Translations under genes and position numbers: made by a program
Notes under the pieces: generated by a model
What the model saw: only the letters and a program-made list of their open reading frames with translations
What the model was told of the DNA's origin: nothing
Databases searched by the model: none
Shown: in pieces, positions 18,043 to 28,100 of the stretch
Layout of the letters: each line of letters opens with the position of its first letter
Numbering within the stretch: position 1 is the stretch's first letter
Assembly: GCF_006542665.1 (NCBI RefSeq)
Contig: NZ_AP019735.1
Location: forward strand, 992,001-1,056,000
From: Alistipes communis
Lineage (GTDB): Bacteria; Bacteroidota; Bacteroidia; Bacteroidales; Rikenellaceae
DNA length: 64,000 bases
Reading direction: 5' to 3'

Positions 18043-18907
18043 TACGGAGGACAATGGAACTGCCGCGTTGGATGCCGGAATCTCCATCGATACGAGTGCG
18101 GTCATACGTCCTGTCGACCCGGGGATTATCTTGCATTCACGTTATGCGCACGACCGCAACGGCAATCTGACATACGACATGGAACTGCAAACGAATTTTG
18201 CATACAACAGTCTGAATCTGTTAGAAAAAGCCATGCGGAACGATACGATTGTCGCGAAATATTCGTACCTTGCAGATGGTACGAAACTCTCTGCGGTGAA
18301 TGCCGACGACTGCGGTTTTGCGTATCGGGGTTCTTTTACATACCGTGCGGATGCCGGAGGCGACCGTGTATTCGAGAGTACGCCGTTCGGCGGCGGACGA
18401 ATCGTGGGGACGGTCGACGATGAAACCGAGGTTCGTTATTTCCTGACCGATCATTTGGGAAGCGTGCGTGTCGTGGCGACAGACCAAAACAACCTCCTCG
18501 AACGCAACGACTACCAGCCTTTCGGCAAACGCTGGGTAACGCCTTCGTTGCCTGTTTCGGACAACCGAGACCGGTTCAACGGCAAGGAAGATCAGGCATT
18601 CGCAGGCTTGCCGTTCTCGGACTACGGCGCCCGAATGTACGACCGAGAACGAGGACGATGGCTCTCGCAAGATCCTTTGCAGCAATACCATAGTCCGTAT
18701 GTTTTCTGCGGGAACAATCCGATCCGGTTGATCGATCTCGATGGAATGGAGGCCCGTGATTCGACGAGTGTGATGATCCCTCCGGTTATCGTTTATCCTT
18801 CCGAAGATGGTGAAGGAGGTGGGCACAGCGACTCTTTCTGGTGGTCTCTCATACCCGGTTATTCACTTTATGAGATTTATGAAGCCTTTAAATCAAGTTT
18901 TAAATAG
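18043..18907 (+). pseudogene. Orphan RHS core fragment with truncated tip
   Basis: The frame is RHS-like from the border of the upstream repeat (VTEDNGTAALDAGISIDTS), through YD-type sequence (YAHDRNGNLTYDMEL) and the full core, and ends 47 residues after the core boundary with EIYEAFKSSFK and a stop. There is no signal peptide, and the first in-frame start codon is a TTG at 18068. Upstream of 18266 it differs from the main RHS protein; from 18266 it is nearly identical. I read it as a displaced 3' end of an older RHS gene, the silent cassette that lets RHS loci swap tips by recombination in the core. No intact toxin remains. Confidence 0.75.
18266..18888 (+). repeat. RHS core direct repeat, copy B
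   Basis: Partner of 16171-16793, same strand, no gaps. Recombination between the copies would delete the present toxin tip, the immunity gene and the first 255-bp repeat. Confidence 0.9.
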
Positions 18908-19136
18908 ATTGATTGTCGGGAACCGTCTTTATAAACTACATAAATCTTATATCAGATACGATTATTCTCATTGAAGTTAGTAAATTTGTCAAAGCATATT
19001 GAATTTGTATAATTAAGAAGAGTCCCTACCAGGTATTAAAACATCTTTCAGATATTGCAGTAGATTTGTCAAATCAGTTTATCAGTGTCCTGATTTTAAT
19101 GAAATACTGATGACATCAAATATAAACTCCTAAGAT

Positions 19137-20801
19137 ATGAAGCTCGGTATGTCGTCAGCACAAACAAGATTCTTTCACGTAGTTTTGCTGATATGTTTAT
19201 CCGGACTTTCAGGTTGTTACGGTGAAAAGCCGGACGAACTGACCGATTGCCTGGATCATGCTATCGACAACAAGGTATCATTCATCCGGGAAAAAGACCG
19301 AACGATCGAAGAGGCAAAACGGATGCTTCGAGCGGATTCGCTCTCCGCAGAACATGAGTACGATATAAATCTGAAACTCTATGAGGAGTACCGAAAATAC
19401 ATCCTCGATTCGGCGGTGCGCTACGTCGAGCGGAATCTCGAAATCGCTCGCGAACTCAAATCCTCTCGAAAAATATATCAATCGCTGCTGCAACTGGCGC
19501 CGTTATACTCTTTCTCCGGCCGGTATATCGACTCCCAGGCGGTTCTGAAATCGATCGATCCTTCGCAGCTCCCCGAAGAGATGCTCAGCAGGTATTACGA
19601 AGTCTGCATCCAATTTTACGACCATTACGGTCTGGCCAGCTCGAACAAATACCATGATATCAAGACGGCGCTGCGCGATTCGCTAATGAAAACAGCTGCT
19701 CCCCGATCCAGAACGTATCGTTCGAATCGCGTGACACAGCTTATGAACAGCGGCGATCCGTCGAACTACGCTCTTGCCGAAAGGATACTTGCGGACCTTC
19801 TCGCTCAAACGCCGAGAGACACTCCCGATTATGCCAGTTCGAATCATCAGCTGGCCAAACTCTACCAACGGATGAACCGACTCGATCTGGCCAAGAAATA
19901 CTACACGATTTCTGCCATAACGGACATCCGGTGCGCTATCAAGGAGACCTCCGCCCTTCAAAATCTAGCACTTATCTATTTCGACGCAGGCGATGAGAAA
20001 CGGGCTTTCAAATATGCCCAGTCTGCCATCGAGGATGCCGTATTCGGCGGTGCGCAGGTTCGTACCACGCAAATGGCGGAGTTTTATACGATGGTCAACG
20101 CCGCATTTCGCGATAAAGAGGCCGCTGCAAAACACAACCTTCAGTGGTCGCTACTACTCATCAGTTTGTTGTCCCTATCTCTTATTTTGCTTATCGCTCA
20201 GATCCTCAAACAGATGAAAAATATATCCAAGATCAAGGAGCGACTCTCCGAGAGCAATGTCCGACTGACGGAGCAAAACCGGGAAATCATCGAAACGAAT
20301 AGTCTGCTTACCGAATCGAATATGGTCAAGGAACAGTATATCACTCAATTCTTCGACCTGCATTCGAACTACATCGACAAATTCGAAACCTACCGTAAAT
20401 CGTTGAACAGGCTGGCTGTAAACCGGCAAATGGAGGAACTTTTCAAGCAATTGAAATCGAACCGGTTGATCGAACATGAAATAGACGAACTGTATACCCA
20501 TTTCGACAACATATTTTTGGGGATGTATCCCAATTTCGTCTCCGATTTCAATGCCCTGTTGAAAAAAGATGAACAGATCGTTCCCAAATCCGGGCATCTT
20601 TTGAACAGGGAACTTCGCATTTACGCGTTACTGCGGCTGGGTATTACCGATAGTGCCAAGATCGCTTCGTTCCTGCGCTGCTCGATCTCTACCGTATATA
20701 ATTATCGCACGAAAGTGCGCAATTGCGCACTCGTCTCACGCGATGATTTCGAAATCCGGGTGCGAAAGATCGGCGGAGAACGTGTCGGCACGAGCAAGTG
20801 A
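19137..20801 (+). CDS. DUF6377-type membrane regulator with TPR-like sensor and HTH
   Basis: A 554-residue protein. The N-terminus is an export signal with a lipobox-like LSGC. Residues of about 40-330 are helical repeats of TPR type (LAKLYQRMNRLDLAKKYYTI, NLALIYFDAGDEKRAFKYAQ). A transmembrane segment (about 340-360, LLLISLLSLSLILLIAQIL) is followed by a coiled coil and a cytoplasmic C-terminal domain with a LuxR-like helix-turn-helix (RLGITDSAKIASFLRCSIST, VYNYRTKVRN). Proteins of this layout are one-component membrane regulators near polysaccharide-utilisation loci. It probably controls the genes that follow at 20.9-42.1 kb; that link rests on position. Confidence 0.8.
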   Translation: MKLGMSSAQTRFFHVVLLICLSGLSGCYGEKPDELTDCLDHAIDNKVSFIREKDRTIEEAKRMLRADSLSAEHEYDINLKLYEEYRKYILDSAVRYVERNLEIARELKSSRKIYQSLLQLAPLYSFSGRYIDSQAVLKSIDPSQLPEEMLSRYYEVCIQFYDHYGLASSNKYHDIKTALRDSLMKTAAPRSRTYRSNRVTQLMNSGDPSNYALAERILADLLAQTPRDTPDYASSNHQLAKLYQRMNRLDLAKKYYTISAITDIRCAIKETSALQNLALIYFDAGDEKRAFKYAQSAIEDAVFGGAQVRTTQMAEFYTMVNAAFRDKEAAAKHNLQWSLLLISLLSLSLILLIAQILKQMKNISKIKERLSESNVRLTEQNREIIETNSLLTESNMVKEQYITQFFDLHSNYIDKFETYRKSLNRLAVNRQMEELFKQLKSNRLIEHEIDELYTHFDNIFLGMYPNFVSDFNALLKKDEQIVPKSGHLLNRELRIYALLRLGITDSAKIASFLRCSISTVYNYRTKVRNCALVSRDDFEIRVRKIGGERVGTSK

Positions 20802-20884
20802 TCCGAACGGGAAAAGGGAATGCTGCGGGATATTTCAGAATCGAACGGCCGTATGAGCGTTCTTTACCTTCGGGCAAAGAAAAA

Positions 20885-20913
20885 GCGGTGCGGAGGATTC
20901 TCCGTACCGCTTT
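20885..20913. terminator. Bidirectional terminator between convergent genes
   Basis: An 11-bp stem GCGGTGCGGAG (20885-20895) with CTCCGTACCGC (20900-20910) and a GATT loop. A-run on the left and TTT on the right make it usable in both directions. Confidence 0.8.
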
Positions 20914-20941
20914 CGGGCAGACGCGTGTAGGGTTGGTGCGA

Positions 20942-22372
20942 TCACGGGAATCGAGGCCGATCCAACCGGATCTCGATGTGTCGCCGTCCTGTCTCGTCCG
21001 CCGCGATGAAATGATTCGCGGATTTCCGGCCGTCGACCCGGAAATCGACGATTCGGTAACCTTGTCCCTGCAAGTCGATGTCGAGTGTCATCTTCCCGAA
21101 TTTTAGTCCTTTGATAGACAGCCGATTGATTCCTCTCGGCAGATAGGGCCGTATCTCTATGCCGTCCGGATTTGGACGAAGGCCGCAGATACCCTGACAG
21201 ACCATAGTCATGTATCCTGTCGCCGACCAAGTCTGGTGGCGGCGGGAGTGCCATACGGCGCGGCCGGCCTGATTTCCACCTTCCGGTTTCCCTGTTTCGG
21301 GATCGAATATCTCATAGAAATTGTAATTTCCATTATCTTCATCCAACGCCAAGGCCGCCATCGCCCTGAATTCGTGTTCGAAAATATCCCAGTCACCGGT
21401 CACCAAGGCGGCTTCTGCATAAAAGGCATTGACGAAGGGCCAGATCAAACGGTTGTGCCGTCCGGGACGCTCTTTGGAAAATCGCTTGAATGTCGGCGTG
21501 ATCGAAGGGACTCCGTACTCGGTCGTTTCGTTTCGAATCAGCGTCAAGTGTCCTTCCAGAGGGGTTACGATACCGGAGAGAATGGCAAAGGCATTTCCCA
21601 ATGCCTCCTGATGCTTATGAACTCCGCCTTGCTCGTCGATAGCATAATAGAGTTTTCCCCGCGGACTGAAGAAATTTCGGCGGATATTTTCCTTCAATGT
21701 TTCAGCTTTGCCTGCATACTCGACATGCTCGGTTTCTCCTAATATCCGGTGCATCTCGTTCAAAGCCCGATACGCCATATAATAAACACAGTTCGTGCTC
21801 AGACACTTTATATTCTGCGTATTATGCCGCATGACGCCCGAAAGGTCCGGTTTGGATGCATCGTAAATGGGTTCTTCGAATGCCGATATGCCGTCGTTGA
21901 ACACCGAGGGTCCCGTGAACAGGCCGTAGCTCGGATCGTAAGCCACCGTCTCGAGCTGTTTCATCGTATTGCGCGAGCAGATATAGGCTTCTTTCAGGAA
22001 ATTCGTATCGCGGGTAAGCAGATAGTGATAATAGGCTCCCTGCACCCAAATGATCTTATCCCAATATTGATGTCCGACGGTTCGTCGCCCGTCGGTTACA
22101 TGCCACAGGGAGCGTTCCATCACCTCGGGGATGAACAGATCCGTCCCGTTCCATGTATTGATGGCCACATCGCGGGTCCACTCTCCGCCATAGTCGGCAC
22201 CTGCCGCCAGAATGCTGTCGCGAATATTGTAACGGACCGTCTTCACGGCCAATTCCCACGCTTCGTTTACTTTTGGACAATCTGTTTCGAACATCATCCC
22301 CGAGCCGGTACGATGAGGCCTGCACGAAACCAGCACGAGGAGTGTCAAAAGAGTTGTAATGGCATTTTTCAT
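20942..22372 (-). CDS. Exported six-hairpin glycosidase (GH63/MGH1-like clan)
   Basis: A 476-residue lipoprotein (lipobox LVSC near residue 17). The catalytic-domain motif GADYGGEWTRDVAINTW with an acidic pair, the aromatic-rich YWDKIIWVQGAYYHYLL, and the late WHSRRHQTWSATGYM are typical of (alpha/alpha)6 hydrolases of the GH63/GH37/MGH1 group. The C-terminus is a beta sandwich (IKGLKFGKMTLDIDLQGQGY). It should cut an alpha-linked sugar outside the cytoplasm; the exact bond is not predictable. It lies 83 bases downstream of the EEP-family gene, so both are probably one transcript divergent from the transporter-SusCD operon. Confidence 0.75.
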   Translation of the reverse strand: MKNAITTLLTLLVLVSCRPHRTGSGMMFETDCPKVNEAWELAVKTVRYNIRDSILAAGADYGGEWTRDVAINTWNGTDLFIPEVMERSLWHVTDGRRTVGHQYWDKIIWVQGAYYHYLLTRDTNFLKEAYICSRNTMKQLETVAYDPSYGLFTGPSVFNDGISAFEEPIYDASKPDLSGVMRHNTQNIKCLSTNCVYYMAYRALNEMHRILGETEHVEYAGKAETLKENIRRNFFSPRGKLYYAIDEQGGVHKHQEALGNAFAILSGIVTPLEGHLTLIRNETTEYGVPSITPTFKRFSKERPGRHNRLIWPFVNAFYAEAALVTGDWDIFEHEFRAMAALALDEDNGNYNFYEIFDPETGKPEGGNQAGRAVWHSRRHQTWSATGYMTMVCQGICGLRPNPDGIEIRPYLPRGINRLSIKGLKFGKMTLDIDLQGQGYRIVDFRVDGRKSANHFIAADETGRRHIEIRLDRPRFP

Positions 22373-22455
22373 ATTTTCATGATATCGTTAAAAGTTCATA
22401 GGGGATTGTCGATCGGAACATCTGCCGTGAATTTCTCGTGGGAACCGGATGTGAG

Positions 22456-23325
22456 TTACGGAATCGTTAGGTATACGCTGACGGGATAGTGGTCCGACGG
22501 CAGGCGGGCTTCCCGATTTCCCGCGCAGTCCACCGACCAATAGGGGTTCGTTAGCAAACCGTAGCGGAGGACTTCGATGCCTCGAGTGACCAGAACGTGG
22601 TCGATACGCTGGCCGGTCCATCTCTGCGGGTCGAATCCGTTGACCGTTCCGGTGGCAGCCATGCGAATGGGTGCCGCTTCGAAAGAGTCCGTCAGGAATC
22701 CAGTCTTTACGAGTTCCCGGTAGCTTTCGCTGCGTTGATCCACATTGAAGTCTCCGACCAGAATCGTCTCTCCGCAGTCCGAATGCCTGCGGATCCACTT
22801 CACGATCATGCAGGCGCTCTCCTTCCGAGCCTGCTTTCCGACGTGATCGAAATGCGTATTCAGGAAGTACAGGGTATTTCCGGTGTTTCGGTCCTGCAAT
22901 TGTGCCCAACTGCAAATACGCGGATATTTCGCATCCCATCCCACGCTCGGCTTATCGGGAGTTTCCGACAACCAGAAACAGCCGGAATCCAGCAGGATGA
23001 AGCGATCTTTTTTATAGAATATCGGAGCGTACTCGCCGGACGTTTTGCCGTCGTTGCGGCCGACTCCGATACAACCGTAGTCACGAGACAAACGGTTCGA
23101 CAAGTCGTCGAACTGGGATTTAAGAACCTCCTGCATGCCGACCAGGTCGAACGACTCGTAGGCGATCTGATTGCAGATGACCGGACATCGCTGGCTCCAC
23201 CCATTGCCTCGTTGTTCATCGGCCGGGTTCGCATACCGGACATTATAGGATGCCACATGAAGCTGCTGTCCATACGTGAACAACGTCGTGAAGACAAAGA
23301 ATAAGGATGCAAGTAACTTTTTCAT
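22456..23325 (-). CDS. Exported endonuclease/exonuclease/phosphatase-family enzyme
   Basis: A 289-residue protein with a Sec signal peptide (SLFFVFTTLFTYGQQ). EEP-fold motifs appear in order: VASYNVRYANP, LVGMQEVL with the metal-binding Glu, FLNTHFDHVGKQARKES, ILVGDFNVDQ, and the catalytic end GQRIDHVLV and PSDHYPV. The exported versions of this fold hydrolyse phosphodiesters or phosphomonoesters such as sphingolipid or sugar phosphates rather than DNA. The substrate here is unknown. The start at 23325 is chosen from the signal peptide. Confidence 0.85.
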   Translation of the reverse strand: MKKLLASLFFVFTTLFTYGQQLHVASYNVRYANPADEQRGNGWSQRCPVICNQIAYESFDLVGMQEVLKSQFDDLSNRLSRDYGCIGVGRNDGKTSGEYAPIFYKKDRFILLDSGCFWLSETPDKPSVGWDAKYPRICSWAQLQDRNTGNTLYFLNTHFDHVGKQARKESACMIVKWIRRHSDCGETILVGDFNVDQRSESYRELVKTGFLTDSFEAAPIRMAATGTVNGFDPQRWTGQRIDHVLVTRGIEVLRYGLLTNPYWSVDCAGNREARLPSDHYPVSVYLTIP

Positions 23326-23782
23326 TGCGGGTGAGATTTGGGTCGAAGTCCGGTTCTTTTTCGAAATCATGCCGGATGGAACGATCAGGGATAGCGGGGT
23401 TTATCAATTTATCAGTTTGCAAATTTATTCCATAAAGCGCTTCGAATTCAATCTCAAGAGAAAAATAGAGTTCTTGTTACGTTGCAAAATATTAGAAGGC
23501 AGCGGATTCCTCTTTCGGCCGGCTTCGAATAAAGTAGATTCCCGCCTTCGTTTCCGCAGGCTTGCCAAACAAGGGACCGACCGGAGTTCGGACAAAAAGT
23601 CGCGAGCGTATCGCACGACAAATCGGAATTCCATCTACTATTTTACGGACGGAACAGAATATCATATCGCTTATTTTGAACAGATTAAGTCTCCTGCACG
23701 ACTACTTTCCCGAACGATACCGTTATTTATGTCGTTTTATGGGATAATTTTGAATTCCGAAACACCTAGTGTAAACAACCGA
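23326..23782. other. Divergent intergenic control region
   Basis: This 457-base region separates the exported-enzyme operon (minus strand) from the transporter-SusCD operon (plus strand). The plus frame is open upstream of the transporter through the whole region, but the translation is not protein-like and it contains the minus-strand promoter. A candidate plus-strand -7 element TAATTTTG lies at 23745-23752, 30 bases before the transporter ATG, with a weak -33. Confidence 0.6.
23420..23451 (-). promoter_or_regulatory. Promoter of the EEP-glycosidase operon
   Basis: On the minus strand TTG (23449-23451), 21 bases, TAAATTTG (23420-23427). Leader of about 90 bases. Confidence 0.65.
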
Positions 23783-25156
23783 ATGAACCCTCTCTCTTTC
23801 TTTCGAAAAAGCGCGCCGTCGGCACCCTTCGCGGGAGACGACGCGGCGCGCATGAAACTGTATCGGAAACTCCGCTTCCAGAGTTTCATCGCCGGTACGG
23901 TCGGTTACAGTCTCTATTACGTCTGCCGCACGAGTCTCAACGTGGTCAAGAAACCGATTCTCGAAAGCGGGGCGCTCGACGCCACGCAGCTGGGTATCAT
24001 CGGTTCGGCGCTGCTGTTCGCCTATGCCATAGGCAAATTCGTCAACGGCTTTCTCTCCGACCACAGCAACATCAAGCGCTTCATGGCGGCCGGACTGTGC
24101 GTCTCGGCCGTCGCCAACCTGCTGGTCGGGGTGCTGGGATTCGCGGGCGGCGCGGGCTTGGCGGGCAACATGACGCTGTTCGTCGCCTTCGCCGTGATGT
24201 GGGGCGTCAACGGATGGGCGCAATCGATGGGCGCACCACCTGCGATCATCGCGCTGTCGCGGTGGTATCCCCTGAGCAAACGCGGCACTTACTACGGTTT
24301 TTTCAGCGCCAGCCACAACCTCGGCGAATTCCTGTCGTTCCTCTTCGTCGGGGCCGTCGTCGGCATCTTCGGCTGGCAATGGGGCTTCGTCGGCTCGTCG
24401 GTGGCGGGCGTGTTGGGCGTAGCGGTGATCGTCTTCCTGCTTCACGACACCCCTGAATCCAAAGGATTGCCTCCGATCGAGGTGCTGACCGGCGAGGAGT
24501 CACCCGGACAGAGCCATGACCACGGTTCGACCTCCGACTTGCAGCGTTCGGTCATCCGCAATCCCTTCGTCTGGGTGCTGGCCCTGTCGAGCGCCTTCAT
24601 GTATGTCTCGCGCTATGCCGTCAACGGTTGGGGCGTGCTGTTCTTGCAGGAGGTCAAGGGCTACTCGCTGGCTCTGGCCACACAGGTCATTTCGGTCAAC
24701 GCGCTGCTGGGCATCGTCGGGACGGTCTTTTCGGGCTGGTTGTCCGATACGCTGTTTCACGGACGCCGCAATGTGCTGGCCTTCGGTTTCGGCGTGCTGA
24801 ATACCGTCGCGCTGTGTCTGTTCCTCTATTCGGGCGACGGCATACTCGTCAACATGCTGAGCATGGTGCTCTTCGGTATGGCAATCGGCGTGCTGATCTG
24901 CTTCCTCGGAGGTTTGATGGCCATCGACATCGTACCCCGCGAGGCAACCGGCGCGGCCCTGGGCATCGTCGGCATGGCCAGCTACATCGGCGCGGGGTTG
25001 CAGGACATCGTGAGCGGGTGGCTCATCAACGAGGGAAAAACGGTCGTCGACGGCGTCGCTCGCTACGATTTCGAGGCCGCAGCCCTCTTCTGGATCGCGG
25101 CCTCGGCCCTTTCGTTCATCCTCGCGCTATGCGTGTCGAAGCGCTCGCATATCTGA
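23783..25156 (+). CDS. UhpT/GlpT-family organophosphate transporter (MFS)
   Basis: A 457-residue protein with about 12 membrane segments. YSLYYVCRTSLNVVKKPI keeps the Arg that binds phosphate in GlpT (Arg45 there), and AFMYVSRYAVNGWGVLFLQE keeps the second binding Arg in the other half. The loop ALSRWYPLSKRGTYYGFFSA followed by SHNLGEF is the family's cytoplasmic signature and is closer to UhpT/UhpC than to GlpT. The likely reaction is exchange of an organic phosphate ester for inorganic phosphate across the inner membrane. It lies 40 bases before susC, so its product is expected to be the substrate released by the periplasmic enzymes of this locus. Confidence 0.85.
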   Translation: MNPLSFFRKSAPSAPFAGDDAARMKLYRKLRFQSFIAGTVGYSLYYVCRTSLNVVKKPILESGALDATQLGIIGSALLFAYAIGKFVNGFLSDHSNIKRFMAAGLCVSAVANLLVGVLGFAGGAGLAGNMTLFVAFAVMWGVNGWAQSMGAPPAIIALSRWYPLSKRGTYYGFFSASHNLGEFLSFLFVGAVVGIFGWQWGFVGSSVAGVLGVAVIVFLLHDTPESKGLPPIEVLTGEESPGQSHDHGSTSDLQRSVIRNPFVWVLALSSAFMYVSRYAVNGWGVLFLQEVKGYSLALATQVISVNALLGIVGTVFSGWLSDTLFHGRRNVLAFGFGVLNTVALCLFLYSGDGILVNMLSMVLFGMAIGVLICFLGGLMAIDIVPREATGAALGIVGMASYIGAGLQDIVSGWLINEGKTVVDGVARYDFEAAALFWIAASALSFILALCVSKRSHI

Positions 25157-25196
25157 AAATTTCCAACTTAAAATATTAACCGAAATAATTGATTGA

Positions 25197-28100
25197 ATGG
25201 CAAATTTAGACAAGTCGAAAAATCATTCGATTTTTGGGCGGCCGTTTTCTCGCCTTGGCTTAGTCCGAGTAAGTCAGGCTCTGCACTCGACTTTACGAAA
25301 ACGCTGCTCCTCATTCCGCCGCTTTACAGCCGGCGTGTTGGCAACGTTGGCTTTGGCGACGGCCGACACGGCTTTCGCCTTCAACGCCCTGTCGAAACCG
25401 CAACTCCCGCCAAAACCTTCGACGGCGAAGTCCGGGTCCGGTACGGCTGCTCCGGCACCCTCCGCACAGCGTTCGCAACCCTCCGCATCGTCGGACAAGA
25501 CGGTAACCGTAACGGGTATCGTCCGCGACGAGGCTGGCAAACCGATGTCCGGTGTGGGTGTTATCGTCAAGGGCATGCTCACGGGCACGGTGACGGGTAC
25601 CGACGGCTCCTATGCACTCAAGGCGCGTCCCAACGACGAGCTGTCGTTCAGCTTTCTCGGCTATAAGACGCAGGAGGTCTTCGTGGGCAGCAAATCGACC
25701 ATCGACATCACACTCGTGGACGAGGCGCAGGCCATCGACGGGGTCGTCGTCACGGCTTTGGGCCTCAAACGCGACGAGAAATCGCTCGGCTACGCCGCCT
25801 CCAAGGTCGACGGTGACGTCCTCGCATCATCCGCGACATCCACCAACTGGCTCTCGGGTTTGACGGGACAGGTTGCCGGACTGACATTGCAGCAGACAGG
25901 TGCCGGCGCGGGCGGTTCGATGCGCGTCACGCTTCGCGGCGAGTCATCGCTCGACCTGAGCAACAACGGAGCGCTGTTCGTCATCGACGGCGTGCCGATG
26001 TTCAACACCTCGTCGGGCATGGGCGAGTCGGCGTATGCCATCGACTACGGCAACGGTACGGGCGACATCAACCCCGACGATATTGACAACATCACGGTGT
26101 TGAAGGGCCCTGCGGCCACGGCTCTCTACGGTTCGGAGGCCGCCAACGGTGCTATAGTCATCACCACCAAGTCGGGTGACAAGGAGGACGGCAACGTCAG
26201 CGTGACCTTCTCGTCGGATTTCGTCGCCGAGGTCGTCAATACGTCGCCTGATTTGCAGTACGTCTATGGCCAGGGCGGTACCAAAGGACACGATACGTTC
26301 CATTACGGCGAGCCGGTCGACGGCAACGAGGTTACGACCACCGACGCTACATCGTGGGGTCCCAAGATGGACGGTACGCCTTACTACCAGTTCTACGATG
26401 AGAAGCGCGGTATCGGCCTCGATCAGAACGGTCTGCGCGTCAAGACGCCGTTCGTCAGCTACGGCAACTGGTTCAAGGACTATTTCAAAACGGGTTGGAC
26501 AACGACCAACTCGCTGTCGCTGTCGGCCAAGCTCAACCGCAATAACTCGATGCGGCTCTCGATATCCGACACGCGCAGCGAGTCGATTACACCCAACTCA
26601 CCCGCCATGCGACAATCGATAAAGCTCAATTCGCATAACAAGGTCAACAATTGGCTGTCGATGAATACGTCGATCACTTACTATCGCCGCGATTGCGACA
26701 ACCTGCCGCAAATGGGTTACGGCCAAGCGTCGGTCATGTACTCGCTGTGGTGCATGGCGCCCAACATCAACATGGACTGGGCACGCGATTACTGGATCGA
26801 TCCGGGCGTGCAACAGAATGCCAACCTGACGGGCGCCAAGAACAATCCCTATTTCGTGGCCTACGAATGCCTCAATACGCTCGACCGCGACCGCATCTTC
26901 GGAAACACGTCGCTCGACCTGCATCTCTACAAAGGTCTCGACCTGATGCTGCGCGGCGGTATCGATTTTTCGCGCGACCACCGCACCATGCGCCAGCCCA
27001 AAAGCTCCTATTCGCAGCGTTACGGCATGTATCGTGAGGGAAATGTCAGTTCGTTGCAATTGAGCACGGACTTTCTGCTCAAGTACGGCCGCAAGTTGGG
27101 CGCCGGATTCGACATGAAGCTCAATTTCGGCGGCAGCATCATCAACCGCATGTTCCGCGAAACAACCCAAACGGCCGAGCAGCTCAAACAACCCGGCGTT
27201 TACTCGCTGGCAAACTCCGTAGAGCGCGTCAAGCCGAACAACTATGACTACGAACGCCAGACCAACAGCCTCTACGGTCTGATTCAAATCTCGTGGCGCG
27301 ATGCCGTGTTCCTGGACATTACGGGTCGTAACGACTGGTCGAGTACGCTGCCCGTGAACAACAATTCCTATTTCTATCCGTCGGTATCGGCGAGCGTACT
27401 GCTCAACGAACTCATCGACTTCGGTGCGGCGCGCAACGTCGTCAATTTGGTGAAACTGCGCGGCAGCTTCGCACAAGTGGGACACGACACCCAACCCTAC
27501 CGTACGACCGACTATCTTTCGTCGTCGGATTTCGCCGGCAATTATCAGATACCGGGTACGATGAACAATGCCAACCTCCGTCCCGAGATCGTATCGTCGT
27601 GGGAGGTGGGTCTCGACCTGCGCATGTTCCGCAACCGATTGGGTGTCGATCTGGCGTATTACAACAACACCTCGAAAGACCTCATCGTGAACATGCCGGT
27701 CAGCTCGGCTTCGGGTGTGACCAAGCGTTTCGCCAATGCCGGAACCATTCGTAACTACGGCTGGGAGCTTCAGATCAACGGTACGTTCGTCAAGACGCGC
27801 GACGTGCAGTGGAAGGCGTATGTCAACTGGTCGAAGAACCGCAACGAAGTAGTCGATCTGGGCGAAGGCGTCGATTCGTGGATCGTGGCTTCCTACTCGT
27901 CGCACGCTTACATGACCGCCTACAAGGGCGGTTCGCTCTCGGCGATGTACGGACTGGGGTACAAACGCGCTCCCGAAGGAGCGTACATCGTCGAGAAGGA
28001 CGGCAGCATCACGAACGTATCGGGACAGATCATCGTCGATGAGAACGGTTATCCCCAGTACAGCGATGAATTGCAGTACATCGGCGAGTGTACGCCCGAC

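Noticed and set aside
23276..23782. Upstream in-frame extension of the transporter (would give 626 residues)
   Set aside because: The extra part is not protein-like, covers a minus-strand promoter and the signal-free transporter start at 23783 fits the family.
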